From contig NZ_CAMLHX010000017.1 in the NCBI RefSeq assembly GCF_946479965.1, positions 1 to 64,000 on the forward strand: a stretch of DNA of 64,000 nt, in the 5' to 3' direction. Numbering within the stretch: position 1 is the first letter of the stretch; every line of letters starts with the position of its first letter. The notes beneath the pieces are model-generated. The model had not been told where the DNA came from, did not search any database, and worked only from the letters and a program-made list of their open reading frames with translations. Below are positions 36,601 through 46,093 of this stretch, piece after piece. Both the position numbers and the translations under genes were made by a program. Source of the DNA: an uncultured Mucilaginibacter sp. Lineage in GTDB: Bacteria > Bacteroidota > Bacteroidia > Sphingobacteriales > Sphingobacteriaceae.

Positions 36601-37977
36601 ATGAAGATTTCAAGATATATATTCCTGACACTCATCGCGACGGCTTCATTATCGTCGTGCAAAAAACATCTCGATCCGTTGCCTGCCAACTTCGTTTCTG
36701 ATGCCGATCCAATATTCGACGCCACATCTAGCCAAACTGCCCTTCGCGGCGTATACCGTCAGCTGGGCTCAACAGGCTATTATGGCGAAAACTATGTAAC
36801 GTTGGGATTCTTTCCTACCGGCGATGTTAAAAACTTAACAACAGGCGGCGCAGCCAACTTGGTTAACGTTAACTTCCGTGCAGACGATGTGAACTTTAAC
36901 GCGGCATGGGTCGCCATTTACCTTACCATTAACCGCGCCAACAACGTTATAACCCGCGTACCCGCCGTAAAAGACCCTACATTTACCGATGCAGCAAAAA
37001 ACCAGATAATAGGTGAGGCAAAATTTATACGTGCCTTGGCTTACTTTGATATCGCCCGCGCATGGGGTGGAGCGCAGATTGTGCTTAAACCAACTACATC
37101 TATTGATAACATCCCGCAGGTAAAAAGAAGCACGCTGGAACAGACCTACGACCAGGTAGAAAAAGACCTGAACGAAGCGGAAAGCGTACTGCCGGACGCA
37201 CTTAACCGCATCCGTGCCACAAAGCGCACCGTATGGGCCTTGAAAGCAAGACTGTACTTATACCGTAAACAATGGGATAAGGCAGAAGAATATGCATCTA
37301 AGTTGATAGCGCTAAATGATTACGAATTGGTAAAACCGTTCAGCGCATGGTTTGCCAATGATGTAGTAGCCACCCGCGAATCAATATTTGAGCTGGAGTA
37401 CAGCGCGGTTAACCAAAGTACCATCAGGCAGCAAATGCAGCATCCCACCAATGGCGGCACTTACCGCTATGCGCCTACCGATAAATTTGTGCAGTTATTG
37501 AATGATCCGCTGGTATCAGGTGGCAGAAGCGCTCTTATCGGTAAGGTGGTACAGTCCGGCACCACGCTTTGGTTCGGCAATTTATATTATCGCAAAAACT
37601 CAACAGACCCTGCATACATTTTCCGTATTGCAGAGATGTACCTGATCCGTGCTGAGGCAAGAGCGCAACTTAACACTCCAGCCGCCTTAATCGGCTCATT
37701 GGCCGACCTGAACAACGTGCGGGATCGGGCCGGTGTACCGCTATCAGCTGCTGCTACACAAAGCGACATTTTATTAGCCATTGAAAACGAACGCAGAATA
37801 GAGTTTGCCTGGGAAGGACATCGCTGGTTTGACCTTGCACGTACCGGAAGAGCTAAAGCTGTGTTGGAGGCGATAGACCCCAATATTAAGGTTGATGCGC
37901 ATGAATTAGTGTTCCCGATACCTATAACGCAAATACAGTTAGACCGCCAAAACCTGGAACAGAACCCCGTATACTAA
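36601..37977 (+). CDS. SusD/RagB family nutrient-binding lipoprotein
   Basis: 458 residues. Lipobox SLSSC (Cys about 20) followed by KKHLDPLPANFVSDADPIFDATSSQTALRGVYRQLGS, a standard SusD opening. Typical motifs are AKFIRALAYFDIARAWGGAQIVL, KRTVWALKARLYLYRKQWDKAEEYA, YIFRIAEMYLIRAEARAQLN and the C-terminal ENERRIEFAWEGHRWFDLARTGRA. Only two internal Met and no Cys besides the lipobox, against nine internal Met in the SusD-like protein at 22450. Surface lid for the SusC upstream. Confidence 0.95.
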   Translation: MKISRYIFLTLIATASLSSCKKHLDPLPANFVSDADPIFDATSSQTALRGVYRQLGSTGYYGENYVTLGFFPTGDVKNLTTGGAANLVNVNFRADDVNFNAAWVAIYLTINRANNVITRVPAVKDPTFTDAAKNQIIGEAKFIRALAYFDIARAWGGAQIVLKPTTSIDNIPQVKRSTLEQTYDQVEKDLNEAESVLPDALNRIRATKRTVWALKARLYLYRKQWDKAEEYASKLIALNDYELVKPFSAWFANDVVATRESIFELEYSAVNQSTIRQQMQHPTNGGTYRYAPTDKFVQLLNDPLVSGGRSALIGKVVQSGTTLWFGNLYYRKNSTDPAYIFRIAEMYLIRAEARAQLNTPAALIGSLADLNNVRDRAGVPLSAAATQSDILLAIENERRIEFAWEGHRWFDLARTGRAKAVLEAIDPNIKVDAHELVFPIPITQIQLDRQNLEQNPVY

Positions 37978-37999
37978 GTGACCATTAAAATTTAATTAT

Positions 38000-39334
38000 A
38001 TGAGTTTTTTTAATGTTTCTAACAGAAAACCTTCCGCATGGACGGATTATGAGAAAGCCGCGCTGCGCTTCTTTTTCATTTATTTTGTGATACTGGCAGT
38101 TCCGCTTGATTGGAAATTTTATCAGCAGCTGTTCAGTATCAACTGGCTGCATCCGCATTTTTATCAGCTATTCAACCTTTCAAAATACTCGCCGCAATTT
38201 TTCGGCGCTACAGGTTTTGCCAACTGGCTTATAGCAGCAAGCATTGCGCTAATAGGCGCGGCCATATGGAGCTTTGCCCGGCGCGAGGATGATAATTACG
38301 ATAACCTGCATTACTGGCTGCGCGTGATATTACGCTACAGGCTGGCTGTAGGTATTATTGCTTACGGACTTATTAAATTATTCCCGTTGCAGATGCCGTA
38401 TCCATCATTAAGTAACCTGCATACTAATTATGGCGATTTTTACCCATGGAAGATCTACTACCATACCATTGGCGTAACGCAGTATTACGAAATGTTTTTA
38501 GGCTTTATTGAGATACTGGCCGGTGCATTATTATTTACAAGACGCACCACCACATTTGGTGCCGCTATAATATTGGGCTTTACAGGTAACGCGTTTGCTG
38601 CCAATTTAGGTTACGACGCCGGTGAACAAGTGTATGCCGGATACCTTGTGGTAATAGCGCTGTTTCTTTTTGCTTATGATGTGCCCCGCCTTTACAACCT
38701 GTTGATAGTGGAGAAATATACCATTGCCGCTAAGTTCGATCCGGTGTTTAAGGAGGAAAACATAAAAAAAACCAGGTTGGTACTTCGGGTTGTATTTGTA
38801 TTGTTTGTGGTATCGCTGGGCTTTAGCACGTACGCTAATTATACCAGCGCACCCTATAAATATCCAACAACGCAGGGCTTAAAAGGCACTTATGGTTTTT
38901 ATGATGTTAAGGAGTTTCGGTTAAACGGACGTGAGATACCTTACACTACTACCGACAGTAACCGCTGGCAGAATGTGGTTTTTGAGAAATGGGCAACCAT
39001 CAGCATAAAAATAGCTAAGCCTTTAAAATTGGATGCCTCTACAGGAGATGTTTATAGCGATAAAGACATTGAGCGTAATTTTGAATCGGCCGGTGTTGGC
39101 GGTCGCAGGTATTATGCTTACAGTGCCGATACGCTTAAAAAAACCATTAACCTGCAAAACAAAAACAAGCATTACACGGGCGAAGCCTACTCGCTTACAT
39201 ATACACAACCCAACGATTCTACCATAGTTGTAAAGGGCTTGAATGAGAAAAAGGATTCGGTTTACGCGGTGCTAAACAGGCAAAATCAGAAACACTTGTT
39301 GTTTGTGGGCCGCCGCAAACCATTGAAATTATAA
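38000..39334 (+). CDS. DoxX-like membrane protein with C-terminal soluble domain, copy 1
   Basis: 444 residues. The first ~270 contain five or more membrane helices in DoxX/HTTM style (FFFIYFVILAVPLDWKFYQQL, YEMFLGFIEILAGALLFTRRTTTFGAAI, EQVYAGYLVVIALFLFAYDVP). Another helix lies near 265-285 and a soluble beta-rich domain covers about 290-444, starting LKGTYGFYDVKEFRLNGREIPY. DoxX is the small subunit of archaeal thiosulfate:quinone oxidoreductase; bacterial relatives are often redox-linked. Only two internal Met and no Cys in 444 residues. Paralogous to the next gene; third of six tightly spaced genes after the leader. Confidence 0.75.
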   Translation: MSFFNVSNRKPSAWTDYEKAALRFFFIYFVILAVPLDWKFYQQLFSINWLHPHFYQLFNLSKYSPQFFGATGFANWLIAASIALIGAAIWSFARREDDNYDNLHYWLRVILRYRLAVGIIAYGLIKLFPLQMPYPSLSNLHTNYGDFYPWKIYYHTIGVTQYYEMFLGFIEILAGALLFTRRTTTFGAAIILGFTGNAFAANLGYDAGEQVYAGYLVVIALFLFAYDVPRLYNLLIVEKYTIAAKFDPVFKEENIKKTRLVLRVVFVLFVVSLGFSTYANYTSAPYKYPTTQGLKGTYGFYDVKEFRLNGREIPYTTTDSNRWQNVVFEKWATISIKIAKPLKLDASTGDVYSDKDIERNFESAGVGGRRYYAYSADTLKKTINLQNKNKHYTGEAYSLTYTQPNDSTIVVKGLNEKKDSVYAVLNRQNQKHLLFVGRRKPLKL

Positions 39335-39364
39335 CATCATCACTAACATTAAATATCACAAACT

Positions 39365-40885
39365 ATGTCTGATGTAATTACCGAACAGGAAGTTGTGAAG
39401 GAGAAAAAGCTGAAACAAGCTACTCCGTCTACATACGAGTTTAACGAGTGGACCAACATACAAAAAATGGCCTTTCGCATAGCATTCATATTTTTCGGGT
39501 TGTTTGCTATCCCTCTTGATCTTGGCTTCTACCAATATATATGGAACATTGACTATCCGAATCTTACTTACCGCGAGATCAATGAATCTGTAGCATTTTT
39601 TAATCCGCAATTCATTAATATTTTTTCTGAGGGCGGGTTCTTTGGCTACGAGAGTTATGTGAACTGGCCCTTTATATTGCTGATTGCCCTTGCGGGCGCT
39701 GCCGTATGGGCAGCAGTGGATAAGAGAGCCCGCGATTATAACAAACTCTACTACTGGGTGCGCACAATTGTAAAATACCGCGTGGCTTACGCCGCCATTG
39801 CATGGGGTTATAAAAAGATATTTATAATGCAGATGCCGGCTGGTAATGAGGGCCTGTATAACACAGAGTTTATAGACTTTTTTGCCAAACGGCTTTATTG
39901 GGAAGCCATTGGAGTAGCTACCAAATACGAGTTCTTTTTAGGCTTTGCCGAATTTATAGGTGGATTTTTATTGCTGTTCCGCAGAACTACAGCTCTTGGC
40001 GCGGTTATAACCTTTATCGTATTCGGCAACATTGCCATTGCTAATCATGCTTATGACATTGGCGAGCAAGTGCCCAGCGCAGGTTTGGCGCTGCTGTCGC
40101 TGTTTGTGTTGTGGTATGATGTTCCGGGTGTATGGAATTTGATAGTTAACCAGGTTAATACCCGTATTGTACACTATTACCCGGTGTTTAAGGGCTGGAA
40201 AAACTATGCGCGCCTGGCGGTAAAATGGGGCTTCAACTTTATTTATGTGATCCTGTTTTTTGCCTTGGAAGTTTACGGTTACACACATAACGACTTTTAT
40301 AAACTGCCAAATACACCGGGACTGGCGGGATCTAAAGGTTATTATAACGTGACGGAGTTTAAGCTGAACGGCAAGGTAGTACCTTACTCGCCCTTTGATA
40401 AAAAGCGCTGGCAGGATGCCGCTTTTGAAGAATGGTCGTCGTTAAGTTTTAAAGTTTACGACAGGCCACAGCAGATAGAGATGTTTGCCGCAGGCAGCTA
40501 TCCGCGAAACGACGAGGTTTATGATGGCAAATGGCATTTTGATATCCGTGGCGATGTACGTCGTTTTGGTGATACGAAAAAAAGGAAAAACCGCAAAAAG
40601 AACCCTCGCGATCTTAACATCACCTGGGAACTATCGGGTTTAGCGGGCAGGCAGTATTATTACTACAAAGCTGATACTGTGAACCACGTTTTGCATCTGC
40701 AAAATAAAAACAGATCAAACCGCGATGAAAAACAAGAACTGCATTACAGCCGGCCAACAAAAGATCGCGTAATACTTTGCGGCACCAATGAATTTAAAGA
40801 TTCCATTTATGTTGTTTTAGATCGAGCGCACCAGCATTATCCACTTAAAGAAGGGCGTGATAAGCAAATAAGCTACATCCCTTAA
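39365..40885 (+). CDS. DoxX-like membrane protein with C-terminal soluble domain, copy 2
   Basis: 506 residues, a paralogue of the previous gene: the same membrane half (FLGFAEFIGGFLLLFRRTTALGAVITF, EQVPSAGLALLSLFVLWYDVPGVWNL) and the same soluble domain (LAGSKGYYNVTEFKLNGKVVPY). It differs by a longer N-terminal tail and a very basic insert (KKRKNRKKNPRDLN) in the soluble domain. Four internal Met and one Cys. The duplication suggests that the two copies work as a pair or heteromer, which is inference. No soluble DoxD-like or heme subunit is adjacent. Confidence 0.75.
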   Translation: MSDVITEQEVVKEKKLKQATPSTYEFNEWTNIQKMAFRIAFIFFGLFAIPLDLGFYQYIWNIDYPNLTYREINESVAFFNPQFINIFSEGGFFGYESYVNWPFILLIALAGAAVWAAVDKRARDYNKLYYWVRTIVKYRVAYAAIAWGYKKIFIMQMPAGNEGLYNTEFIDFFAKRLYWEAIGVATKYEFFLGFAEFIGGFLLLFRRTTALGAVITFIVFGNIAIANHAYDIGEQVPSAGLALLSLFVLWYDVPGVWNLIVNQVNTRIVHYYPVFKGWKNYARLAVKWGFNFIYVILFFALEVYGYTHNDFYKLPNTPGLAGSKGYYNVTEFKLNGKVVPYSPFDKKRWQDAAFEEWSSLSFKVYDRPQQIEMFAAGSYPRNDEVYDGKWHFDIRGDVRRFGDTKKRKNRKKNPRDLNITWELSGLAGRQYYYYKADTVNHVLHLQNKNRSNRDEKQELHYSRPTKDRVILCGTNEFKDSIYVVLDRAHQHYPLKEGRDKQISYIP

Positions 40886-40916
40886 AATATTATATTTACT
40901 TGTTAACTATTAAGCC

Positions 40917-42164
40917 ATGAGCAAAAGTTTAATACCCGAAGATTGGGTAGTTGTTATATTAGGTTTCATAATCATAGGTGTTTCGTTAGGCGGTTTTTTA
41001 CTGGCCGCCCCTGAATACGGCTGGTCATCAACCGCCGATCTGACCGAGAAGGTACTAACCGGCGAAAACCTGCTTAAAATAGTTTTTCAGTTCGCCTACG
41101 TGGTTATAATTGCGGTGTTGGGCGCGGTATTAACGGGAAAATCTATTATTGGTGTTTTGAAAGCCTTCCCGGCGGTTTACCTGCTAACAACCGTGGCGCT
41201 TATTATTGCAGGCAGCAGCCAAATGAAAGCGCTTAACCTTGAAGCGGTTATATTCAGCTTAGGCATTGGTTTGCTCATGGGCAATTTTTTTAAGCTGCCC
41301 ACGTGGTTCAAGGATGCCCTGGCGTCGGAGTTCTACGTAAAGATAGGCTTGGTGTTATTGGGCACCTCCATCATCTTCGCCGACATTTTGAAAGCGGGCT
41401 CTTTAGGCTTGATACAGGCGCTTGTAGTGGTGCTGTCTGTTTGGTATTTCTCTTTTTGGTTATGCAAAAAACTTAAAATAGACCCCGAACTGGCCATGAT
41501 GCTATCCAGCGCGGTATCAATTTGCGGTGTATCGGCAGCCATAGCTACCTCAGGGGCCATTAAAGGCGATTCCAAAAAACTATCACTTGTTATATCACTG
41601 GTGCTGATAACAGCTGTGCCTATGATGGTTTTTATGCCTTATATAGCTAAACTGTTGGGTCTTTCTCAGGAGGTTACAGGGGCCTGGCTGGGGGGCAGTA
41701 TAGACACTACGGGGGCGGTTGTAGCATCAGGCAGTTTGGTGGGTGAGACAGCCTTAAAAATCAGCTCCATTGTTAAGTTCTCGCAGAATGTGCTTTTGGG
41801 TGTTGCCGCCTTTGCTATCTCTGTTTACTGGACTTATACCAAACATCCATCTGCTAAAGATGCGGATACCAAACCCACCCTTGCTGTAATATGGGATCGT
41901 TTTCCAAAATTTGTTATTGGGTTTGTGGCCGCTTCGCTGTTATTCTCTTTCTTTATATCGGCCAATGCTTCGGCAGCGGTAAAAGGTCCGCTTAAAAACT
42001 TGCAGGGATTGTGGTTTGCGCTGGCTTTTACCAGCATAGGTCTGGAAACCAATTTCCGCGATCTGATCAACAAAGAAAGCCGCCGCCCTATCTATGCTTT
42101 TTTAACTGCGCAGGGCTTCAATATTTTAGTAACACTTGGCATCGCTTACGTTCTCTTTAAGTAA
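40917..42164 (+). CDS. YeiH family putative sulfate exporter
   Basis: 415 residues of almost continuous membrane helices. Family motifs are AVIFSLGIGLLMGNF, KIGLVLLGTSIIF, MLSSAVSICGVSAAIATSGAI and GAWLGGSIDTTGAVVASGSLVG. The family (UPF0324, YeiH/YadS) is annotated as putative sulfate exporter. Its presence in this operon is one of the main links to sulfur metabolism. Its stop overlaps the start of the next gene (TAATG), so the two are translationally coupled. Confidence 0.88.
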   Translation: MSKSLIPEDWVVVILGFIIIGVSLGGFLLAAPEYGWSSTADLTEKVLTGENLLKIVFQFAYVVIIAVLGAVLTGKSIIGVLKAFPAVYLLTTVALIIAGSSQMKALNLEAVIFSLGIGLLMGNFFKLPTWFKDALASEFYVKIGLVLLGTSIIFADILKAGSLGLIQALVVVLSVWYFSFWLCKKLKIDPELAMMLSSAVSICGVSAAIATSGAIKGDSKKLSLVISLVLITAVPMMVFMPYIAKLLGLSQEVTGAWLGGSIDTTGAVVASGSLVGETALKISSIVKFSQNVLLGVAAFAISVYWTYTKHPSAKDADTKPTLAVIWDRFPKFVIGFVAASLLFSFFISANASAAVKGPLKNLQGLWFALAFTSIGLETNFRDLINKESRRPIYAFLTAQGFNILVTLGIAYVLFK

Positions 42165-43603
42165 TGCAGCAAGAAAGGTTCGATTATGATGCAGTAGTAG
42201 TTGGATCGGGCCCTAATGGCCTGGCGGCAGCTATCTTGCTGCAACAGCAGGGTTTGCAGGTGTTACTTATTGAAGGGAAAGATACCATAGGCGGCGGCAT
42301 GCGTACCGCTGAACTAACCTTACCCGGCTTCAAGCACGATATCTGCTCGGCCATACACCCAATGGCTACGGGGTCACCGTTTTTTAAAACCTTGCCCCTG
42401 CAACGCTATGGATTGGAGTGGCTTTACCCCGACGTAGATGCCGCCCATCCACTGGATGATGGTACCGCCGCTGTGCTAACCCGCTCTGTTGAACAAACAG
42501 CACGGTCGTTAGGAATTGACGGACAAGCATACAAAGACCTCATCAATCCCATAGTGCGCGACTGGCCATTGCTGGCTCCTGATGTGCTGGGTCCCTTATC
42601 TTTTCCCAAACATCCTTTTAAGTTGGCATCGTTCGGCTTATCAGCTATACAACCTTCTACATTATTGGCTAAAAGATTTAAAACTACTGCCGGGCGGGCG
42701 CTATTTGCAGGTATGGCTGCTCATGCTATCCAACCGCTTACCAACGTAGCCACGTCAGCCATCGCTTTAGTATTAATGGCAAATGCGCATTTGGGTGGCT
42801 GGGTGATTCCCAAAGGCGGCTCGCAAAGTATTGCTGATGCTTTGGGCAGTTATTTTAAATCGTTGGGTGGGCACATACAAGCCGGTACTTACATAAGCAC
42901 TTTGCGCCAGCTGCCATCTGCCCGCGCGGTGCTGTTTGACGTAACGCCTAAACAACTGCTGCAAATTGCCGGGCACAAATTCTCTTCCATCTATAAATGG
43001 CAACTGGAGCGCTACCGATATGGCGACGGTGTGTTTAAGGTAGATTGGGCTTTAGACGCGCCTATACCCTTTGCCGCACCAGCTTGCCGCGAGGCAGGTA
43101 CCGTGCACCTGGGCGGTACGCTGGAGGAAATAGCGGCAGGTGAACAAGCATCCGCGGACGGAAAACACACTAACAACCCTTACGTGCTTTTAGCGCAACA
43201 AAGTCTTTTCGACACTACCCGCGCCCCCGCCGGAAAACATACGGCATGGGCCTATTGCCACGTGCCTAACGGCTCTACCAAAGGCATGACGACCATCATA
43301 GAGAACCAGATAGAACGCTTCGCCCCGGGCTTCAAAGAGCGTATCCTGGCAAAGCACACCTTTAATACCGCTCAGCTGCAAGAGCATAACCCTAACTACA
43401 TTGGCGGCGACATAAACGGGGGGATTATTGATATTGGTCAGCTGTTTACGCGGCCGGCGCTTAGGTCATCGCTTTACAAAACATCAGCAAAGGGTTTATA
43501 TATCTGCTCATCGTCTACCCCGCCGGGCGGAGGCGTACATGGCATGTGCGGCTACAATGCGGCTAAAAAAGCACTTAGTGATATTTGGAATATCAGCGTA
43601 TAG
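42164..43603 (+). CDS. NAD(P)/FAD-dependent oxidoreductase (phytoene-dehydrogenase-like, COG1233 type)
   Basis: 479 residues. The N-terminal dinucleotide-binding fold is clear (DAVVVGSGPNGLAAAILLQQQGLQVLLIEGKDTIGGGMRTAEL), and the C-terminal FAD motif is SSSTPPGGGVHGMCGYNAAKKAL. This family includes carotenoid desaturases and many amine or polyene oxidoreductases; here the substrate is unknown. It begins within the stop codon of the YeiH gene, so it belongs to the same operon. Convergent with the SGNH gene at 43656. Confidence 0.88.
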   Translation: MQQERFDYDAVVVGSGPNGLAAAILLQQQGLQVLLIEGKDTIGGGMRTAELTLPGFKHDICSAIHPMATGSPFFKTLPLQRYGLEWLYPDVDAAHPLDDGTAAVLTRSVEQTARSLGIDGQAYKDLINPIVRDWPLLAPDVLGPLSFPKHPFKLASFGLSAIQPSTLLAKRFKTTAGRALFAGMAAHAIQPLTNVATSAIALVLMANAHLGGWVIPKGGSQSIADALGSYFKSLGGHIQAGTYISTLRQLPSARAVLFDVTPKQLLQIAGHKFSSIYKWQLERYRYGDGVFKVDWALDAPIPFAAPACREAGTVHLGGTLEEIAAGEQASADGKHTNNPYVLLAQQSLFDTTRAPAGKHTAWAYCHVPNGSTKGMTTIIENQIERFAPGFKERILAKHTFNTAQLQEHNPNYIGGDINGGIIDIGQLFTRPALRSSLYKTSAKGLYICSSSTPPGGGVHGMCGYNAAKKALSDIWNISV

Positions 43604-43655
43604 ATTATTCGTTGAATAAAGCAAAAAAGCGCAATCCCCGTTGTTAAAAATACCC

Positions 43656-44618
43656 TCAATTGATAGCTGCGTCCGCTTGAGGCATCGTTCTTAAACTATG
43701 TGTTAGTTTTTTTGTAAATATTGTTGCTCCAGCAGATGAGAGATGAAATTGATCAACAAATAAGCTATCACTCATAAACGGTACTACCCCATTAAAGTTT
43801 AAATAGATCCCACTATCTTTCTCAATTATGTTTTTGCATTTAGTGATATGATTGTACACCGCTTGCTGCGATGCCAACGTATTTACATATTGTTGTTTTA
43901 TGGGGGCCTGCACGAAAATAAATTTTATATGCTCCATTTTTAAATAAGCGCTTAAAGACATCAGCGCTCTGTAATGGCCGGGCGTGGATTTGGTTGGAAA
44001 CGGCGAATGATCATTCCATCTGTTTAAGGAAATATTTTGTTTGGAGATATTTAACAAGACACCTCCATATTCGTCAAAATTTAAAGAGGTATAATCATTA
44101 GCGGTTATTAATGAAGATCGGCAACGTTCCTTTTCTCTGGATCGAATGCTTGCGATAGAATTGAAGTTTTTAATGTAAAAGTATCCCTCAAAATTATCTC
44201 TGATGTATTGATCGGTGTTTAAATAATTTTGAATTGTAGTTGAAAGCTCGTCGTTTCTAAAATCAGTGATCGAAGAGACTACAAGTATATATTGAGGTTT
44301 ATATTTTGATATATAATTAACTACAAGTTGGTTAATGTCTTTCATTTGTAGACCCCAACTGGCAAAATTAAAATAGGAAGTGGTTAAGCTGTCTTTAATC
44401 GTTTCTGAACTCAGATTATTTAGCGTCATTGATGATCCGATTGCGATCAAATCAGCTTGCCGGATTTTTTTTTCTTTGATAAATTTTAGTTTCGCATCAA
44501 AACTAATAGAGTTAGTTATAAATGGAGTATATCCTAAGCAATAAAGAAAACTATAAAAAACAAAGATGGGAATAGTTATAGCGACTACTTTGCAAAAAAA
44601 CAACGAGTATTTATTCAT
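43656..44618 (-). CDS. SGNH-like esterase or acyltransferase partner of MBOAT
   Basis: 320 residues from ATG at 44618, eight bases after the MBOAT stop; longer upstream starts would overlap the MBOAT gene and lack a signal. An N-terminal signal anchor is visible (LFFCKVVAITIPIFVFYSFLY). The block I motif is AIGSSMTLNNLSS (nucleophile Ser) and the C-terminal DQFHLSSAG carries the Asp/His pair. Such proteins (AlgJ/AlgX/DltD-like) work in the periplasm with an MBOAT to acylate an exported polymer. The gene is AT-rich compared with its neighbours. Confidence 0.8.
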   Translation of the reverse strand: MNKYSLFFCKVVAITIPIFVFYSFLYCLGYTPFITNSISFDAKLKFIKEKKIRQADLIAIGSSMTLNNLSSETIKDSLTTSYFNFASWGLQMKDINQLVVNYISKYKPQYILVVSSITDFRNDELSTTIQNYLNTDQYIRDNFEGYFYIKNFNSIASIRSREKERCRSSLITANDYTSLNFDEYGGVLLNISKQNISLNRWNDHSPFPTKSTPGHYRALMSLSAYLKMEHIKFIFVQAPIKQQYVNTLASQQAVYNHITKCKNIIEKDSGIYLNFNGVVPFMSDSLFVDQFHLSSAGATIFTKKLTHSLRTMPQADAAIN

Positions 44619-44626
44619 CGCTATAA

Positions 44627-46093
44627 TTAAAATTGAAAATATATGAATTGGTTGTGTGTAGATACACTCATGTATAGCAGTATAAATACAAAGGCATAAT
44701 ATATCCCCCATCTTGCTACCCATGGCATAGTGTTAATGCGCTGAATAATACTACCACGTTTTTGTACTATATGTACCATCTCCAGGAGCACAATTAGCAA
44801 CACACATTTACTTAAAAACCGAACGTCGGGTGTTAGCCGGCCCAGTAGATTTTTATTATGAATTAAATGGATAATGTCGCTACCTGTTGTAGTACAAATG
44901 CTTTTTAATATATAAACTGCATCATTAATGGTATGGGCTCTGAAAAATATCCAGGCAATATCCACTAATATAAACGTGGTAATTATCTGGATGGCGGAAT
45001 AAACTACCGGTATTTTATCAATGCGTAAAAAAGATGCTGCTCTTTGCCTTACTCCCCGGGTAATTAAGGCGAATATTAAATAAAATCCATTTAGCGCGCC
45101 CCAAACTATATAAGTCCAATTGGCGCCATGCCATAAACCACTTATCAGGAAAACAATAAACAGGTTAAAATACCATCTGGGAACGCTTACCCGACTGCCT
45201 CCTAACGGAATGTATAAATAATCTTTAAACCAGGTTGAAAGAGAAATGTGCCATCTGCTCCAAAAATCGCTGATAGATTTTGCATGGTAGGGGCTGTTAA
45301 AGTTTTTCATTAAATTAAAGCCCATCACCTTTGCCGCCCCTAAAGCTATATCTGTGTAGCCGGAAAAATCACAGAAAATTTGAAACGCAAAAAAGAAGCT
45401 TGCGATTAAAAAGTTGAGACCATGATACTGGTTTGGCTGGTCGTAAATAGGAGTAACAAGCAGTGATAACTGATCTGCAATTACCACTTTTTTAAATAAA
45501 CCCCAGGCCATTAACTTTAATCCGTCAACAACTCTTTGATAATCAAAGTTGTGCTTTTTTCTAAATTGATATAAAAGATTCTGTGGCCTTTCAATCGGCC
45601 CGGCAACAAGTTGGGGGTAAAACATAACATATAAACTATATATGCCAAAGTGCCGCTCGGCTTTTTGATTCCCTCTGTATACCTCTATAGTATAACTCAT
45701 TGCTTGAAAAGTATGGAAAGAAAGGCCGATAGGGAGCAGAATTGTTAGATAAGGCAGATGGTGATTAACATTAAAGCCATTGAGCAGCAATGTTAAATTT
45801 TCGTTTATGAAATTATAATATTTGAATATAGCGAGTACGCCTATATTGGCTATTAAACTTGCAATCAAAAACGCCTTCTTCTTTTTACCAACATGTTTTT
45901 CAATTAAAATACCGGCAAAAAAATCTATTACAATGGTAAATCCTAATATTAGAATATAAACCGGAACAAACGACATGTAGAAATAACAGCTGCTTATCAG
46001 CAATAGCATCCACCTAAATTTATGTGGCAACAAAAAATAAAGGAATGTTACAACTGTAAAGAAGTAGAGGAATTGAAAAGAGTTAAACAGCAT
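44627..46093 (-). CDS. MBOAT family O-acyltransferase (AlgI-like)
   Basis: 488 residues of multiple membrane helices. The AlgI-type motif VAGPIERPQNLL, the SDFWSRWHISLSTWFKDYLYIPLGGSR signature and the invariant His of SGLWHGANWTYIVWGALNG are all present. It moves an acyl group across the inner membrane for O-acetylation of a cell-surface polymer, with the SGNH protein encoded directly after it. No glycosyltransferase or polymer-synthesis genes are in view, so the target is unknown. AT-rich gene, possibly acquired. Confidence 0.93.
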   Translation of the reverse strand: MLFNSFQFLYFFTVVTFLYFLLPHKFRWMLLLISSCYFYMSFVPVYILILGFTIVIDFFAGILIEKHVGKKKKAFLIASLIANIGVLAIFKYYNFINENLTLLLNGFNVNHHLPYLTILLPIGLSFHTFQAMSYTIEVYRGNQKAERHFGIYSLYVMFYPQLVAGPIERPQNLLYQFRKKHNFDYQRVVDGLKLMAWGLFKKVVIADQLSLLVTPIYDQPNQYHGLNFLIASFFFAFQIFCDFSGYTDIALGAAKVMGFNLMKNFNSPYHAKSISDFWSRWHISLSTWFKDYLYIPLGGSRVSVPRWYFNLFIVFLISGLWHGANWTYIVWGALNGFYLIFALITRGVRQRAASFLRIDKIPVVYSAIQIITTFILVDIAWIFFRAHTINDAVYILKSICTTTGSDIIHLIHNKNLLGRLTPDVRFLSKCVLLIVLLEMVHIVQKRGSIIQRINTMPWVARWGIYYAFVFILLYMSVSTHNQFIYFQF

